Of a DNA stretch of 32,860 nt, positions 30,825-32,860 are shown piece after piece. The first letter of the stretch is position 1; each line of letters begins with the position of its first letter. The stretch comes from a virus. The stretch spans positions 1 through 32,860 of the IMG/VR virus record IMGVR_UViG_3300027771_000003. One strand, written 5' to 3'. The notes under the pieces were generated by a model. It saw nothing but the letters and a program-made list of their open reading frames with translations, did not search any database and was not told the origin of the DNA. Position numbers and translations under genes: made by a program.

Positions 30825-31591
30825 GCTTCACGCAAATGGCAAAAGCCAAGCCAATTAAGGTAGGTAATTCTGGTAGAAAGTTAGTGTTAATGATGCTGGC
30901 CGATATATCTGACGACTCGGGTAGGTGTTTTCCTAGCTATCAACATTTGGCTGATGTGTGTGAAATGTCACGCAGATCAGTAATCACTCATATCTCAAAG
31001 TTAGAAGAGGATGGTTATTTAAAGGTCACTCATAGAAAGTTAAAAGGTGAACTGCTGAATAGCTCTAATATTTATCATTTAATTCTAAAATCAGCCGCCA
31101 ACACTGATGAAACGTGTGGTGAAAATTCTGCACTAGGTAGTGAAACGGTTGCACTAGGTAGTGAAAATTCTGCACTAGGGGGTAGTGAAATGGTTTCACC
31201 CATAACCTATCACTCTTCTTATCCTATCAAGGAACCTATCAAGAAAAAGGCTGTCGCCTTAAATATTCCCGAATGGTTAGACGCTGATCTTTTTAATGAT
31301 TACCAAGTCATGCGTAAGTCAATCAAGTCGCCAATGACGATCAAGGCATCAACCATCCTGATTAACAAACTTTCCAAACATCGTGATGAAGGTCACGACA
31401 CTAGCGAACTACTTGAGAACGCAATTCTCAACAACTGGAAATCCATTTACCCAAATAATAAACCAACTGGAGGCTACGCCAATGTCAGCCAAATCAATCA
31501 GCAATCTAATAACTCAGCCCCTGCAAGGGTCAGAGCAGCCAACGCAGAACGAGAGGCACAGAGGGCAAGAACTGAACGAGCGGTTAATTGA
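30821..31591 (+). CDS. Replication initiator (O-like) with winged helix-turn-helix domain
   Basis: A 256-residue protein starting at GTG 30821. Residues about 15-80 form a winged helix domain (FPSYQHLADVCEMSRRSVIT, then ISKLEEDGYLKVTH) as in phage O-type proteins that bind origin iterons. A short Gly/Ser/Ala-rich linker (residues about 100-125) is encoded by the iterons themselves, and the C-terminal part likely binds the next replication protein. This mirrors lambda O, where the origin is inside the gene. Its last 110 bases overlap the P-like gene in another frame. Confidence 0.8.
   Translation: MSFTQMAKAKPIKVGNSGRKLVLMMLADISDDSGRCFPSYQHLADVCEMSRRSVITHISKLEEDGYLKVTHRKLKGELLNSSNIYHLILKSAANTDETCGENSALGSETVALGSENSALGGSEMVSPITYHSSYPIKEPIKKKAVALNIPEWLDADLFNDYQVMRKSIKSPMTIKASTILINKLSKHRDEGHDTSELLENAILNNWKSIYPNNKPTGGYANVSQINQQSNNSAPARVRAANAEREAQRARTERAVN
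31117..31199 (+). repeat. Origin-type iterons inside the initiator gene
   Basis: Four related 17-19-base units lie at 31117-31135, 31138-31156, 31159-31177 and 31183-31199. The consensus is TAGTGAAAATTCTGCACTA, with TAGTG and CACTA inverted at its ends. Unit spacing is 21, 21 and 24 bases, always in frame, and it encodes the linker ALGSETVALGSENSALGGSE. A purine/pyrimidine-skewed stretch follows (31204-31250). By analogy to lambda, this is the phage replication origin. Confidence 0.78.
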
Positions 31592-31940
31592 TCGACTCTG
31601 GGAAGTGATGACTGACTTATTTGGTCACAAGTGGACTAGCAGCCATGACTTCTCTGATAACGGCAGTTGGAGTTCATTCCTTGATGACTTGAACGGGCAG
31701 CAGTTTAAGAAGGGAATTGATGCGTTAAAAGATTGGACAGAATCCTGGCCTCCTACTGCAACAGACTTTAGGAATATGTGTCTAGGCAGAGCTAGGGGTG
31801 GTGAAGAGCAACATATGATTGCCAGCCAGCAGGCAAGGCAGGCAGAAGGATTGCCTTTGATGATTACCAAAGAGATTACGCCAGAAGAGCGTGAATACGG
31901 AAATTCACAAGCAGCAGCATTGAAAGGATTATTTGGATGA
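31482..31940 (+). CDS. Replication protein P-like (helicase loader candidate)
   Basis: A 152-residue protein starting at ATG 31482 behind GGAGG (31469-31473); an in-frame start upstream at 31383 lies inside the initiator gene without a comparable site. The segments IDRLWEVMTDLFGHKWTSSH and WPPTATDFRNMCLG, then MITKEITPEER, resemble the middle and C-terminal parts of lambda P-type proteins, which recruit host DnaB helicase. It is about two thirds the length of lambda P (233), so the N-terminal part differs. The 110-base overlap with the initiator gene is large. Confidence 0.72.
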   Translation: MSAKSISNLITQPLQGSEQPTQNERHRGQELNERLIDRLWEVMTDLFGHKWTSSHDFSDNGSWSSFLDDLNGQQFKKGIDALKDWTESWPPTATDFRNMCLGRARGGEEQHMIASQQARQAEGLPLMITKEITPEEREYGNSQAAALKGLFG

Positions 31941-32356
31941 TCGCAATACCAACAGCAAGAATTGGAGCAATTACTTACAAACTAGGCATATTTAACAAGT
32001 ATTTCTATCTTTCAAGTCATGGTGAATGGTTGTTAGCCAGCAGCCAGAATGAAATTAAAAAATTATTCAGTTCAAATTTAACCGAAGTTTCAGCAACATC
32101 TATAGTTTATTGGGAGCGTGACGGAATAGAGCCTAAAGGCAAGTTAAAAGCTGCCGTGAGTCGCTCAATAATCACGGACGCAATGAAAGGGGCTGAACCA
32201 AAAACGATTCGTGAATATGCGGAAGAGTTAGGGATGGATAAAGATAATTGTAAGGAAAGATTTAGAGAATTACGAAAGAGCGGTCTAGTTATCAGCACTG
32301 GCCCTAAGCGTTGTGAGATTAACAGGCGTGATTGTGCAGGATACATACTCTCATGA
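31937..32356 (+). CDS. Protein with C-terminal winged-helix segment
   Basis: A 139-residue protein coupled to its neighbours on both sides by ATGA overlaps. The C-terminal half has TIREYAEELGMDKDNCKERF followed by RELRKSGLVISTGPKRCEI, which fits a winged helix-turn-helix. The N-terminal half (AIPTARIGAITYKLGIFNKY) is unlike anything I know. A replication or regulatory role is inferred from position. Confidence 0.6.
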   Translation: MIAIPTARIGAITYKLGIFNKYFYLSSHGEWLLASSQNEIKKLFSSNLTEVSATSIVYWERDGIEPKGKLKAAVSRSIITDAMKGAEPKTIREYAEELGMDKDNCKERFRELRKSGLVISTGPKRCEINRRDCAGYILS

Positions 32357-32553
32357 AAAACTACCTACCCCTTCCTAAGCCTGTAAGCCCCTGTACCAAT
32401 GATTTGATTAATGCCTACCTAGCACAAGGGTTAGTTATTAAAAAATGCTTACACGGCGAATCTGGCGGTCTAACGAGTATGTATAAATCAATCATGCACC
32501 CAACTGCTAGAAGAATAGCTTCAAGGAAGTTTAACGAGCGGAGAACAGCATGA
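32353..32553 (+). CDS. 66-residue basic protein of unknown function
   Basis: ATG 32353 overlaps the preceding stop (ATGA). The product has LPLPKPVSPCTNDLINAYLA and a basic C-terminal tail (ARRIASRKFNERRTA). I do not recognise it. Its stop overlaps the first of two tiny frames that precede ninB. Confidence 0.6.
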   Translation: MKNYLPLPKPVSPCTNDLINAYLAQGLVIKKCLHGESGGLTSMYKSIMHPTARRIASRKFNERRTA

Positions 32554-32605
32554 AATTAACTAGCTGGCTAGGTTGCCTATGAGCAAGTGGGCCGAAGCAC
32601 TATGA
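32550..32605 (+). other. Two tiny coupled reading frames before ninB
   Basis: ATG 32550 gives a 10-residue peptide MKLTSWLGCL ending at 32582, and ATG 32579 gives an 8-residue peptide MSKWAEAL ending at 32605. Each shares an ATGA with its neighbour, linking the 66-residue gene to ninB (ATG 32602). They may carry ribosomes through by stop-restart rather than make useful peptides. Confidence 0.5.
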
Positions 32606-32860
32606 GTGAAGTTATATTCAGCGTTGATAACAAAAACGTGTCGAGCATGATCCAGCAGATTGTTCAAATGATTAACAAGGGTCTGTTTATTGGCCCAGTG
32701 GAAGTTGTTCTAAGACGGGCAGCTAGATCATTAAGTCAAAACAAAAAGCTTTGGCCCATGTTAAACGATGTGCAAAAACAGGTTGATTGGTATGGCGATA
32801 ATCTCGACACCGATGATTGGAAAGTCATGTTCATGGCTAGCCTACATAAGCAGCGTTCTG
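32602..32860 (+). CDS. ninB: NinB-family recombination protein, 5' part
   Basis: The first 52 codons before the repeat end encode SEVIFSVDNKNVSSMIQQIV and the following segment, leading into LSQNKKLWPM; the frame continues into the part listed at 1-290 once the circle is closed. The full protein would be 142 residues. ATG 32602 overlaps the stop of the preceding 8-residue frame. Confidence 0.88.
   Translation, partial: MSEVIFSVDNKNVSSMIQQIVQMINKGLFIGPVEVVLRRAARSLSQNKKLWPMLNDVQKQVDWYGDNLDTDDWKVMFMASLHKQRS
32741..32860. repeat. Right copy of 120-bp terminal direct repeat
   Basis: Identical to 1-120, base for base. See the left copy for interpretation. Confidence 0.95.

Noticed and set aside
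31117-31199. CRISPR-like array
   Set aside because: The units are adjacent with almost no spacers, in frame inside a coding gene, and there are no cas genes; iterons fit better.

Overview
The window is one essentially complete genome of a small temperate tailed phage (siphovirus type), opened at an arbitrary point. The first 120 bases are repeated exactly as the last 120 (1-120 = 32741-32860), and ninB runs across the junction, so the sequence reads as a circle of about 32,740 bp. The host is probably a Gram-negative proteobacterium: there is a lipoprotein with a lipobox, a T4-type lysozyme, and a phage attachment site made from the 3' half of a bacterial tRNA-Cys(GCA) gene. Overall G+C looks moderate (low to mid 40s by eye). 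The host genus cannot be named from the sequence.

Layout, following the circle. (1) Immunity switch: a CI-like repressor on the minus strand (29696-30328) diverges from a Cro-like gene on the plus strand (30424). (2) Rightward early genes: cro, a small gene, an O-like replication initiator carrying an iteron-type origin inside its coding sequence, a P-like gene, small genes, ninB (across the junction), a HTH gene, a Ref-type HNH nuclease and a PD-(D/E)XK nuclease. (3) A DNA-modification cassette: a ParB-domain protein and a Mom-family protein, in an AT-rich block. (4) Late genes, all on plus: small and large terminase, portal, Mu F-like head protein, scaffold, capsid, connectors, major tail protein, tail chaperones with a -1 frameshift, tape measure, tail tip, several fibre genes, then lysis (lipoprotein, XhlA-like protein, metallophosphoesterase, GH24 lysozyme, 3TM holin). 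(5) Minus-strand accessory genes (24733-25734), one of them frameshifted in a tetranucleotide repeat. (6) attP (25888-26122), integrase and an excisionase-like gene. (7) Minus-strand recombination operon: an SSB-like protein and an ERF annealing protein, driven from a promoter near 29370.

How the parts work together: the CI-like protein lacks the Ser/Lys residues needed for self-cleavage, so the usual RecA-dependent SOS induction may not apply. The operator half-site AATGT/ACATT lies over the TAACAT -10 box of the cro promoter and of the recombination-operon promoter. A third, weaker copy lies over the likely cI promoter. These may form one regulon. The initiator would bind the 19-base iterons at 31117-31199. 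ERF, the SSB-like protein, NinB, Ref and the PD-(D/E)XK enzyme form a recombination set. Mom is expected to modify phage DNA against host restriction. No recognisable N, Q or CII gene was found, so how late transcription is switched on is open.

The points most worth following up are the ParB-Mom cassette, the cleavage-deficient repressor with its shared operators, an 18-fold 20-residue repeat forming almost all of one fibre protein, the repeat-frameshifted small gene, and the origin iterons inside the initiator gene.
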